Notes under the pieces: generated by a model
The model's database searches: none
Told to the model about the DNA's origin: nothing
The model's input: only the letters and a program-made list of their open reading frames with translations
Assembly (NCBI GenBank): GCA_023898685.1
Contig: CP060234.1
Coordinates: 1,674,001-1,738,000, forward strand
Reading direction: 5' to 3'
DNA length: 64,000 nucleotides
From: Phycisphaeraceae bacterium
GTDB lineage: Bacteria > Planctomycetota > Phycisphaerae > Phycisphaerales > UBA1924
Made by a program: the position numbers and the translations under genes
Part shown: one piece after another, positions 27,581 through 39,026 of the stretch
Numbering within the stretch: position 1 is the stretch's first letter
Layout of the letters: the number at the start of each line of letters is the position of its first letter

Positions 27581-27861
27581 GGGCGTGCGAAGGCTGGCGT
27601 GACGGCGTGGGCTTTTGGCCGGAGGGCTTCCTTTCAGCCCCCGGCCGGGCTAGCCTTGAGGCCCGAAAGGCCGGACCACGCCGCGGCGCGCGCCGCGGGT
27701 GGAGACCGAACCCCGAACCGCCTCAGGAGAGGCGCAGGCGCACCAGCCGGTTCCCGGCGGTGCACCGACGGGCGACGCGGAGGCGTGTCCATCCCGGCCG
27801 GGACACGCGGGTCGGCGTCGACCGCGACACCGCACGACGGCGGTGGGAGCAAAGGAACGAC
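27581..27861 (+). other. Long GC-rich leader of rpsA
   Basis: The 281 bases before rpsA have no gene but strong pairing potential, for example CCGCGG...CCGCGG at 27680-27705 and CCGGCCGGG blocks near 27640. It ends in an AAAGGAAC Shine-Dalgarno. No known riboswitch or RNase P signature is seen. S1 autoregulates through its leader in E. coli; a similar role here is only inference. Confidence 0.4.
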
Positions 27862-29613
27862 ATGATTGACGAAACGCTGATCGCGTCCCTCGGGATCGAG
27901 GACGCCGACGCCGAGGCCCTTCTCGCCGAGGCGCTGGGTGACCGTTTGAACGACGGCATGGAGAGCCTGCTCGACGAGCGGGTCGAGGAGTTGAGCCCCG
28001 GCAAGCTGATCAAGGGCAAGATCATCGGCTTCTCGGGCGACGACGTGGTCGTCGAGGTGGGGCTCAAGAGCGAGGGTCTGATCCCGAAGGAGGAGTTCCA
28101 GAACCTCTCCGAACTCAAGGTGGGCGACTCGATCGACGTGCTGCTCGAGTCGATGGAGGGCGAGGGCGGGCTGATCTCGCTGTCGAAGCGGAAGGCCGAC
28201 CGGCAGATCGCCTGGCAGCACATCGTCGACACGACCAAGGAGGGCGACCCGGTCGAGGGCACCTGCATGCGGAAGATCAAGGGCGGGCTGCTCGTCGATA
28301 TCGGCGTGCCGGTCTTCCTGCCCGCCTCGCAGGTCGACGTCCGCCGCCCCGGCGATGTCGGCGACTTCATCGGGCGCGTCGTCCGGGCCGAGATCCTCAA
28401 GATCGACGAGCAGCGGCGCAACATCGTCGTCTCGCGCCGCAAGCTCATCGAGGCCGAGCGCGACGCCGCCAAGAAGAAGCTCCTCGACAAGGTCAACCAG
28501 GGCGACCTGGTCGTCGGCACGGTCAAGAACATCGCCGACTTCGGCGCGTTCGTTGACCTGGGCGGCATCGACGGCCTCCTGCACATCACCGACATGTCCT
28601 GGGGCCGGGTCAACCACCCCTCCGAGATTGTCAAGATCGGCGAGAAGATCGAGGTCAAGATCCTCAACATCGACTACGACCGCGAGAAGATCGCGCTGGG
28701 CCTCAAGCAGAAGGAGACCAGCCCCTGGGAGGAGATCGAGGCGAAGTACCCCGTCGGCTGCCGCGTCAAGGGCGCCGTCGTCAACATCATGTCCTACGGC
28801 GCCTTCGTGAAGATCGAGGAGGGCATCGAGGGCCTCGTTCACATCTCCGAGATGTCCTGGACGCGCCGCGTCAACCATCCCTCCGAGATCGTCGAGCCCG
28901 GCCAGGAGGTCGAGGTCGTCGTCCTGGAGATCGACAAGGACAAGCAGGAGATCTCCCTCGGGATGAAGCAGGTCGAGGTCAACCCCTGGGAGCTCGTCTC
29001 CGAGAAGTACCCCGCCGGAACCGTCATCGAGGGCAAGGTCCGCAACCTCGCCAACTACGGCGCCTTCGTCGAGATCGAGCCCGGCATCGACGGCCTGCTC
29101 CACATCTCCGATCTCTCCTGGACCCGCAAGGTCGCGCACCCCAACGAGATGCTCCAGAAGGGTCAGGAGGTCAAGTGCGTCATCCTCGAGGTTGATCAGG
29201 ACAAGCAGCGCATCAGCCTCGGCCTCAAGCAGCTCACCGAGGACCCCTGGGAGAACGCCATCCCCGGCGCCTACCAGCCCGGCATGGTCGTCCGCGGCAA
29301 GGTCACGAAGATCACCAACTTCGGCGTCTTCGTCGAGCTCGAGGAGGACCTCGAGGGCCTGCTGCACGTCTCCGAGCTCGCCGATCACAAGGTCGAGAAC
29401 CCGCAGGACGTCGTCAAGGCCGGCGAGGAGGTCGATGTCAAGATCCTCCGTGTCGACATCTCCGATCGCAAGATCGGGCTCAGCCTCAAGCGGGCCCAGT
29501 GGGGTGATTCCTCGGGCGGCGGCGACGAGCACCAGTTCCGCGGTTCGGATATCCCGTCGCGAGGCGGCATGGACGAGCACGGCTCGATGGGCACCGACAA
29601 GATCAGCTTCTGA
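27862..29613 (+). CDS. rpsA: 30S ribosomal protein S1
   Basis: The 583-residue protein has six S1 (OB-fold) repeats, for example LIKGKIIGFSGDDVVVEVGL, VVGTVKNIADFGAFVDLGG, VKGAVVNIMSYGAFVKIEE and VRGKVTKITNFGVFVELEE. S1 binds single-stranded mRNA and positions it on the 30S subunit, which matters most for messages without strong Shine-Dalgarno sequences, of which this window has several. The C-terminal tail is Gly/His/Asp-rich. An AAAGGAAC box precedes the ATG; a perfect intrinsic terminator follows. Confidence 0.96.
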   Translation: MIDETLIASLGIEDADAEALLAEALGDRLNDGMESLLDERVEELSPGKLIKGKIIGFSGDDVVVEVGLKSEGLIPKEEFQNLSELKVGDSIDVLLESMEGEGGLISLSKRKADRQIAWQHIVDTTKEGDPVEGTCMRKIKGGLLVDIGVPVFLPASQVDVRRPGDVGDFIGRVVRAEILKIDEQRRNIVVSRRKLIEAERDAAKKKLLDKVNQGDLVVGTVKNIADFGAFVDLGGIDGLLHITDMSWGRVNHPSEIVKIGEKIEVKILNIDYDREKIALGLKQKETSPWEEIEAKYPVGCRVKGAVVNIMSYGAFVKIEEGIEGLVHISEMSWTRRVNHPSEIVEPGQEVEVVVLEIDKDKQEISLGMKQVEVNPWELVSEKYPAGTVIEGKVRNLANYGAFVEIEPGIDGLLHISDLSWTRKVAHPNEMLQKGQEVKCVILEVDQDKQRISLGLKQLTEDPWENAIPGAYQPGMVVRGKVTKITNFGVFVELEEDLEGLLHVSELADHKVENPQDVVKAGEEVDVKILRVDISDRKIGLSLKRAQWGDSSGGGDEHQFRGSDIPSRGGMDEHGSMGTDKISF

Positions 29614-29638
29614 TCGCGAGAGCGTGCAACACCACCAA

Positions 29639-29670
29639 GACCCCGGCGCGTGCCGGGGTCTCTTTGTTCT
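29639..29670 (+). terminator. rpsA intrinsic terminator
   Basis: GACCCCGGC (29639-29647) pairs with GCCGGGGTC (29652-29660), followed by TCTTTGTTCT. The rest of the gap to 29917 holds no gene I can support. Confidence 0.85.
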
Positions 29671-29917
29671 CGGAGCCGGAAGATCCGGCCCGCTGGGCGG
29701 AACGAATCGGGCTCAGCAGAGCACGAGGTAGCAGATGAGCGAGAGGTACAACACCCGCCGTTCGTTCGCCGTAATGGTCAATAGTCTCCGCAAGGCACGC
29801 TCCTCTTGGGTTGTGCCCGGAGAGGTTCAACCCGCGTGCCGGGGGTCCGGCTGTGCGGGCCGATCGGCTTTGACGGGGCGTGAGCGGGGTTGGCTGGGCG
29901 TTCTCGGACGTTGGCCC

Positions 29918-31924
29918 ATGTCCGGACGGTTGCTCCGCATCAACACCACCTGTCGCGTCGCGGCAACATCGCTGCTGTTCGCTGCCCTGGTCGTTGGGTC
30001 CGCCACGGCCCAGCCGACCCGTCCGGAAACGCCGCCTCGGCGGACAGAAATGCCCACCGAACAGCCCGCACCCGGTGGGGTCCAGCCGTCGGTTGCGCCG
30101 GCGGCCGACGAGTCGACCACCCCGGCCGGATCACCCCGGCCCGCTGAGCCCGGCGGGGTGTTCACCCCATCCGAGGCGCTCGCCGTGTTCGGGACAATCC
30201 GTGGGTGGGTCGACGCCGGCCGGGTTCCGGACGAGCCCGACGTGACGATGCCCGTGTCCTGGGTCGCGACGGTCGTCCTGCGTCAGGGCGGCCAGATCGT
30301 GGGGCGTGACACCGCCGTCGCGGGGGACGCGGCCGAGGCCTCCGGCATCCTCCAGCGTGCCGCCACCCGCGCCCTGCGCCGGGCGGTTTCGCGCTTCGAG
30401 GGCGAGCCCGATGCCCTGCGGCCCGAACGCATCCGCCGAGGGCTGGCGGAGTCGAGGCTGTCGATCGAGCTGGCGCCCCAGCCGGCGGTGCCGGTGTCGG
30501 GCGACGTGGGGCTGACGAATCTCGACGAGTGGGTCCGCCCGGGCATCGAGGGGATGCTCGTCCGGCATGGGTCGGGCGCGGCGGCGATGACTCCCGGGTT
30601 GATGCTGGCGACCGATCGCACCCCCTCCGGGGCCTACGTCGCGCTGGTCGCCGAACTGGCCGATGACCCCGCGATCGCGTTGAACCCGGGCGACGAGCTC
30701 TTCGCGAAGGGCTACGCGCTCTCGCTGTTCAACGTCGTTCAGGTCGCGCAGATCGAGCCGGGCGGCTCGCCGCTGATGCTGCACCGGGGAGGGAAGATCG
30801 CGGGTCCGGTCGCGAGTGCCGCCGATCTGCGGGCGCTGGCCGACGCGATCGCGGGCCATATCATGGCGCGGGCCTGGCCCGGCGTGGAGCGCAACGGTCT
30901 GCGGGGCGATCTCGACCCCGTAGCCGGCCGGTTCGATCCGGCGGTCGCGCCGCCCTTTGCGCAGGCGTTCGCGGCCGAGTCGCTGCTCAGATACGCCGAT
31001 ACCGCGGGCATCGACGCCGCGATGGCGCAGCGGGCCCGATCGGCGGCCGAGGCGACGCTCGCCTCGCTCGCGGTGGTCGAACCGGCCGAGCGGGCGCCGT
31101 GGGGTGACGCGATCTCATCGGCGGCCTGCCTGGTGGCGCTGTCGCGTCTCGACAAGCTGGGCATCGAGCGTTCGGACGAGCTGCGCGCCCTGCGCGACAA
31201 CTGCCTGCGGCAGGTCGACGCCGCGTACAACTCCAAGGCGGGCTTCGACCCGATGATCCCCGAGACCGCCCGGGGCGTCGTGTGCCGGGGGCTGGTTGCG
31301 ATGGCCGGTTTCCGGCCGTGGGATCGCGAGGCGCTTCTCGGGCGGGCCGACGAGGCGATCCGCACGGCCTTCCGCGAAACACCCCGGGCCCACCTGCTCG
31401 GGTTGATGCCCGATCTGGGCTGGGCCGATATCGAGCTGTCGAGGATGACCGGGGGCGAGGTCAAGAGTGCGGCGGCGCTGCGCGACCTCCGCGAGACCGT
31501 GCTGGGCCTCAAGCTCCGCGCGTCGGATCTGATCGCCGTCGATCGCGACCTTCAGGGCGGGCTGGTCCTCGACGCCGAGGGGAGCCCACTGCCGACGTGG
31601 CAGAGCCTTCGTCCGACGGGCCTGCTCGCGGCGATGCTGGGCGACGGGCAGCTCACACCCGGCACGATCGGTACGGGCGAGGTGCGCGACCAGCTCATCC
31701 AGTTGCTCGACCTGCTGCGGTTCGTCAAGCAGCTCGCGGCCGAGGAGCGGCTGTGCCACATGTACGCCGACCCGGACCTCGCGATTGGGGGCGTGCGGGT
31801 CTCGCTGTGGGACCAGCACATGCCGCTGGCCGCCTCGGCGATCGGGCTCGCCTCGGTCTGCGAGACGCTTGACAGCATCGACCGGATCGCCAACCGCCAG
31901 CCCGCGGCGGCGGGGCGTCCCTGA
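29918..31924 (+). CDS. Large exported protein of unknown function
   Basis: The 668-residue product has an N-terminal signal peptide (CRVAATSLLFAALVVGSATA, probable cleavage before QPT). A Pro/Glu/Thr-rich stretch of about 50 residues follows. The remaining 570 residues are Ala/Leu/Asp/Arg-rich, mostly helical, with segments such as FAAESLLRYADTAGIDAAMA; this could be an alpha-helical toroid, but I recognise no family. ATG 29918 is chosen because the signal peptide starts there; upstream in-frame codons give no signal. It precedes gyrA after a palindromic repeat. Confidence 0.7.
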   Translation: MSGRLLRINTTCRVAATSLLFAALVVGSATAQPTRPETPPRRTEMPTEQPAPGGVQPSVAPAADESTTPAGSPRPAEPGGVFTPSEALAVFGTIRGWVDAGRVPDEPDVTMPVSWVATVVLRQGGQIVGRDTAVAGDAAEASGILQRAATRALRRAVSRFEGEPDALRPERIRRGLAESRLSIELAPQPAVPVSGDVGLTNLDEWVRPGIEGMLVRHGSGAAAMTPGLMLATDRTPSGAYVALVAELADDPAIALNPGDELFAKGYALSLFNVVQVAQIEPGGSPLMLHRGGKIAGPVASAADLRALADAIAGHIMARAWPGVERNGLRGDLDPVAGRFDPAVAPPFAQAFAAESLLRYADTAGIDAAMAQRARSAAEATLASLAVVEPAERAPWGDAISSAACLVALSRLDKLGIERSDELRALRDNCLRQVDAAYNSKAGFDPMIPETARGVVCRGLVAMAGFRPWDREALLGRADEAIRTAFRETPRAHLLGLMPDLGWADIELSRMTGGEVKSAAALRDLRETVLGLKLRASDLIAVDRDLQGGLVLDAEGSPLPTWQSLRPTGLLAAMLGDGQLTPGTIGTGEVRDQLIQLLDLLRFVKQLAAEERLCHMYADPDLAIGGVRVSLWDQHMPLAASAIGLASVCETLDSIDRIANRQPAAAGRP

Positions 31925-31962
31925 ACGCAGCAACTGAAGGTTGCCCTCATTTCCCGCCGGAA

Positions 31963-32049
31963 GGAGCCCCAAGCGTGAGCGACGGGCAGGATAACCGCGT
32001 GCGATCAAAGCGCCTTGCACTTCGGCCCATCGCTCACGCTCCGGGCTCC
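31963..32049. repeat. REP-like palindrome, family A, copy 2
   Basis: Arms 31963-31987 and 32025-32049 are inverted copies with three mismatches and share the GGAGCCCSRAGCGTGAGCGA core with the 4818 element. The loop is 37 bases. It sits between the previous stop and the gyrA promoter region. Confidence 0.8.
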
Positions 32050-32195
32050 TGTCGGGGCGTTCTGGGCTGCATTCTGACGGGCTCCGACGCGTTCCGAGCC
32101 TATGATTCCGCACCCGATCCACGCGCCCCGGCGGGACACCGGAAGTCTCTGCGGCGCCTCGGTTTGGATCGTCTTTTCACCGGAGTTGATGGCGT

Positions 32196-35003
<2,808 letters not shown>

Positions 35004-35036
35004 ACTGAGAGCACAGGGTCCGCGGAAGGGGTCGGG

Positions 35037-35432
35037 ATGGCGGTCGACTGGTCGGACAACATCGTGCTCGCTCGCCTGGACGACGAGCCCATGCTCAGCG
35101 ACGAGCTGAACGGGCTGAGCGATCGGCTGGAGAAGCTCTCGGGCGAGGACGATGGGGCGAGCACGCCCCACGTCGTGCTCGACTTCGGCGGGGTGTCCTA
35201 CGTCAACAGCTCCAATATCGCCCAGTTGCTCCGCCTCAAACGCCAGCTCGACGGCGCGAGCCGGCAGATGCGGCTGTGTGCCATGGGCGACGAGGTCTGG
35301 AGCGTGATGATGGTCACGGGGCTCGAGAAGGTCTTCCGCTTCGCGCCCGACACGATGACCGCTCTGGCCGGCCTCCAGCTCGACGACGCGGGCCCCGATG
35401 AAGTTTCGGGTGACGGCGGGGAAGACAACTGA
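35037..35432 (+). CDS. STAS-domain protein (anti-anti-sigma type)
   Basis: The 131-residue protein has the STAS pattern: HVVLDFGGVSYVNSSNIAQLL with the conserved Ser in the SS pair, then LKRQLDGASRQMRLCAMGD and VTGLEKVFRF. Such proteins bind anti-sigma kinases and are switched by phosphorylation of that Ser. No partner kinase is encoded nearby. The start follows the gyrA stop by 33 bases, so it may be cotranscribed with gyrA. Confidence 0.85.
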   Translation: MAVDWSDNIVLARLDDEPMLSDELNGLSDRLEKLSGEDDGASTPHVVLDFGGVSYVNSSNIAQLLRLKRQLDGASRQMRLCAMGDEVWSVMMVTGLEKVFRFAPDTMTALAGLQLDDAGPDEVSGDGGEDN

Positions 35433-35450
35433 CCCAGGGGTGACCGGGCC

Positions 35451-36140
35451 GTGCCGATCATCGCGCTTTTCGTCATCGCGGCCGTCTCGCTGATCATCGT
35501 CCGGATCGGGGCGACGGCCCTCATGATGACCGGGCTGAGCCGCGACGTGTCCGATTTCCAGGCGATCTCGTGCTTCTTCGGCGTGGGGTTCACGACCGTC
35601 GAGGCGGAGATGATCGTCTCGCACCCGGTCCGCCGGAAGATCGCGACCCATCTCATCATCGCGGGCAACATCGGCATCACCGGCGCGCTCGGCGCCCTGA
35701 TCATCACGCTGGTCGGCCAGGGCCAGGGCGGGCCGTTCGACGACGTCACCTTGTGGATGCGCGTTGTTATCGCCGCCAGCGGCGTCGCGGCCCTCTTCCT
35801 CCTCTTCCGCTTCCGCGCCGTCCGTCGCTTGCTCGAGGCGGCCATCCGCTTCTCGCTCGAGCACTCCGGCGCCGTGCGGGCGATGGACTACGAGACGATC
35901 CTGCGCTCCCGCGACGGCTATGTCGTCTCGCAGTTCGAGGTCGACCCGGGCCACCCGTACATCGGACGCTCGCTCGTGCAGCTCGGGCTGGGCTCGCGGG
36001 GCGTGCTCATCCTGGGCGTGCTCCGCGAGAACGGCGAATACCTGGGCACGCCGGGCAAGGACAGCGTCATCATGGCGGGCGACGTCCTGACCGTGTACGG
36101 GCAGGAGGAGCAGATCCGCGAGGCGCTGCAGCGGGCCTAG
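35451..36140 (+). CDS. Membrane protein with TrkA-C (RCK_C) domain
   Basis: The 229 residues start at GTG and contain three transmembrane segments (about 1-25, 60-86 and 100-122) and a C-terminal RCK_C domain (about 150-229: GYVVSQFEVDPGHPYIGRSL, later KDSVIMAGDVLTVYG). In this type the cytosolic domain binds a small regulator, often cyclic di-AMP or a nucleotide, and gates ion movement. The segment CFFGVGFTTVEAEM between TM1 and TM2 resembles a re-entrant pore loop, but this is inference. It follows the STAS gene by 18 bases. Confidence 0.8.
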   Translation: MPIIALFVIAAVSLIIVRIGATALMMTGLSRDVSDFQAISCFFGVGFTTVEAEMIVSHPVRRKIATHLIIAGNIGITGALGALIITLVGQGQGGPFDDVTLWMRVVIAASGVAALFLLFRFRAVRRLLEAAIRFSLEHSGAVRAMDYETILRSRDGYVVSQFEVDPGHPYIGRSLVQLGLGSRGVLILGVLRENGEYLGTPGKDSVIMAGDVLTVYGQEEQIREALQRA

Positions 36141-36199
36141 CTCGCGGTGCGGCCTTGGCGACCGGGATCGGGTGAATAACTCGGCGTGGCCGGCCGTTC

Positions 36200-36205
36200 T
36201 ACCAT
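36200..36205 (+). promoter_or_regulatory. TACCAT -10 box six bases before the ABC ATPase ATG
   Basis: No Shine-Dalgarno lies between the box and the ATG, which suggests a leaderless message. Confidence 0.5.
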
Positions 36206-36211
36206 CGCCCC

Positions 36212-36964
<753 letters not shown>

Positions 36965-37128
36965 GGCCGGGCGCGTTCCTGGTGCTGACGCGGTGTGGCA
37001 TGTGTTGTCGCGAGGCCGCCGCGTGGGGAATCGCTCGAGCGCAGGACGCCGGAGTTCCGGGCTCAAGGGCTCCGGATCTGACCCTTGGCCACCCGACCTT
37101 TTTCCGCCCCTTCCAAACGCCGATCCGG

Positions 37129-37134
37129 TACAAT
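37129..37134 (+). promoter_or_regulatory. TACAAT -10 box six bases before the 37141 ATG
   Basis: The box matches five of six positions of TATAAT and is followed by GGGCCG and the ATG, with no ribosome-binding site. Confidence 0.55.
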
Positions 37135-37140
37135 GGGCCG

Positions 37141-37761
37141 ATGTCGTCCCGACGGCACTACGAACGGGCGTTCGAGGCGTCGCTCCAGAGGGCCAGCGTC
37201 CCCTATGTCCTGGTGGACGACGCCAGGCGGGCGATCCTCGAACCCGGCGCGAGGCTCGGGCTGATCGATCCCGCGGCGCCGGCGGGGGGCGAGCGCCGGC
37301 TCAAGTCGTTTGATGCGGTGGTCTACGGCGCCGAACGGCACGCGCTGGTCGAGGTCAAGGGCCGGCGGGTCGATCTGCGGCGGGGCGGGGCCGGTCGGCG
37401 GGAGTGCTGGACGACCCTGGATGACATCCGGTCGCTGTCGATCTGGGAGCAGCTTTTCGGCGAACCCTTCGAGGCGGTGCTGGTATTCATGTACTGGCTC
37501 GACGGCCCGGCGCTCAACGCACGTGAGGCGGGACTGGTCCGTTTCGAGGGCCGCGTCTACGCCCACCGCGCGATCCGGTTGGCCGACTATCTCAGGGAGC
37601 TGAAGATCCGCAGCCCGCGGTGGGGGACGGTCGACCTGCCGGCCGACGCCTACGAGCGGGTGGGCCGAACGCTGGGCGGGCTGCTCGCACGGCCGCCGGG
37701 TGCCGCCTCGCAGATCGAGGCCGCGCCCGCCGCCCGGCCCGGGGTGGCCGCGGCGGGGTGA
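37141..37761 (+). CDS. Putative PD-(D/E)XK nuclease-like protein
   Basis: The 206-residue protein opens with HYERAFEASLQRASVPYVLV and continues with LKSFDAVVYGAERHALVEVK and GRRVDLRRG. The Asp in SFDAV, the Glu and Lys in VEVKGR and the hydrophobic strands between give the D-x(n)-E-x-K signature of the PD-(D/E)XK nuclease superfamily. I have seen similar N-termini only in planctomycete proteins; function is unproven. It stands alone with a leaderless-type promoter. Confidence 0.6.
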   Translation: MSSRRHYERAFEASLQRASVPYVLVDDARRAILEPGARLGLIDPAAPAGGERRLKSFDAVVYGAERHALVEVKGRRVDLRRGGAGRRECWTTLDDIRSLSIWEQLFGEPFEAVLVFMYWLDGPALNAREAGLVRFEGRVYAHRAIRLADYLRELKIRSPRWGTVDLPADAYERVGRTLGGLLARPPGAASQIEAAPAARPGVAAAG

Positions 37762-37922
37762 GATGGACGGGGGCACGGGAATCGAGGAACGCAGTGCGCG
37801 GCGCCAGGGGCAAAGGACAACGGGAGCGCCATTCCCGATTCTGCGACCCAGCCGGCGCCGCGCCGTGTTCGGCGGTCCCTCGGGACGGGCCGCCCGGGCT
37901 TGAGCGGGGGCCCGCCCCGGCT

Positions 37923-37928
37923 TAGCAT
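37923..37928 (+). promoter_or_regulatory. TAGCAT -10 box six bases before the 37935 ATG
   Basis: No Shine-Dalgarno follows, as for the two genes upstream. Confidence 0.5.
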
Positions 37929-37934
37929 CGGTTC

Positions 37935-38216
37935 ATGGACACTGACCCTCAGGCGTGGCCGAGTCGGATTGGGCGGGTGGCCGCGCGCTGGGGCGCCGGC
38001 CTGTGGAGCGTGGCTCCCCCCCGCGTGGCGGCGGCGCTGACGACGCTGGCGTTCGCCGCGGCCGAGGTCGCGGCCCAGCAGCAGCGGCTGGTGCCCCCGA
38101 AGAACGAGGACGGGATCAAGGGCAAGCCGTGGCTGACGGGCTTCGTGATGCTCGTGCTGCTGGCGGTGGTGCTCGTGGGGGCCTTCCTCAAGTCCAAACG
38201 CGGGCACCAGGACTGA
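37935..38216 (+). CDS. Small membrane protein of unknown function
   Basis: The 93 residues have a possible helix at 30-48 and a clear transmembrane segment near the C-terminus (GFVMLVLLAVVLVGAFL) followed by the positively charged KSKRGHQD. No family is recognised. Two more small genes follow at 38285 and 38608. Confidence 0.6.
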   Translation: MDTDPQAWPSRIGRVAARWGAGLWSVAPPRVAAALTTLAFAAAEVAAQQQRLVPPKNEDGIKGKPWLTGFVMLVLLAVVLVGAFLKSKRGHQD

Positions 38217-38284
38217 CCGGTCCTCGCTCGCGACGGCGGCGTGGCCGGGGTGGCGGTGTGGGCCCCAGCCCTGAAAGGGACGGC

Positions 38285-38611
38285 ATGAACCAGACACGAA
38301 CACCAAGGTCGGGCCGGGGTCATCGGCGCGGGCTGGCTCCGCTGGTCGCGCTCAACGCGGCGTTGCTCGCGGGATTGGGGCTCGTCGAGTTCGGGCCTGT
38401 GGCCTGGGCGCAGCCCGAGACCTCGCGCCCGCGCGGCGAGTACACGCTCGTGGGCGGCGAGATCCAGACGGGCAACTCCAACGCGGTGTACATCATCGAT
38501 TCGGTCAATCAGGAGATGATTGTGCTGCGGTGGGAGGACGGTCGGAACATCCTCACGGGGATCGGTTACCGCGACCTGGACGCCGACAGCAAGTCGAGGA
38601 CGCAGCGATGA
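38285..38611 (+). CDS. Small exported protein, first of a tandem pair
   Basis: The 108-residue protein has an N-terminal signal/anchor (LAPLVALNAALLAGLGLVEF, then VAWAQPE). The mature part of about 60 residues (GEYTLVGGEIQTG, then AVYIIDSVNQEMIVLRW) resembles the C-terminal part of the next gene, with a shared G.YT and V(D/I)..N..(M/L).V pattern. The last codon overlaps the next start by ATGA, so the two are translationally coupled. Function unknown. Confidence 0.6.
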   Translation: MNQTRTPRSGRGHRRGLAPLVALNAALLAGLGLVEFGPVAWAQPETSRPRGEYTLVGGEIQTGNSNAVYIIDSVNQEMIVLRWEDGRNILTGIGYRDLDADSKSRTQR

Positions 38612-38997
38612 CCACGAAGACCAACAACAGCGGGCGTGACGCCCACGCCGGGCCCGCCGATCCGGTCGAGTCCACACCGGGCCGCCCCGTCGCGAGGGGG
38701 GCCCTGTGGGCGATGGCGTTCGTGCTCCTGGGTCTGATCCTGCTGCGCGCCGCGGGCGTCGCCCCGGACTCGACGGCCCACGCCGACATGACCGCGGCAA
38801 GCGGGACATACACGGCGATGACGACCCGCAGCGGCACGGATGAGCTGCTCTACGTGGTCGACGACCGCAACGAGCAGCTCCAGGTCTACCGCGTGCGGCA
38901 GGCGAACTCGGTGGAGCTGGTGGCTCGCGAGGATCTGCGGCAGATGTTCACCGCGGCCCGCGCCGCCGCGCTGGGCGCGCCGCCGGGCCGGCCCTGA
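38608..38997 (+). CDS. Small membrane-anchored protein, second of the tandem pair
   Basis: The 129 residues have one transmembrane segment (ALWAMAFVLLGLILLRAAGV) and a short domain (SGTYTAMTTRSGTDELLYVV, then DDRNEQLQVYRV) that resembles the preceding product. The start overlaps the previous stop in ATGA. RicT is encoded 30 bases downstream. Confidence 0.6.
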   Translation: MTTKTNNSGRDAHAGPADPVESTPGRPVARGALWAMAFVLLGLILLRAAGVAPDSTAHADMTAASGTYTAMTTRSGTDELLYVVDDRNEQLQVYRVRQANSVELVAREDLRQMFTAARAAALGAPPGRP

Positions 38998-39026
38998 ATT
39001 GAACCCGACCGGGGGGCGTTGACGCC

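Noticed and set aside
27581..27861. Possible RNase P or tmRNA in the rpsA leader
   Set aside because: None of the conserved RNase P or tmRNA segments is present.
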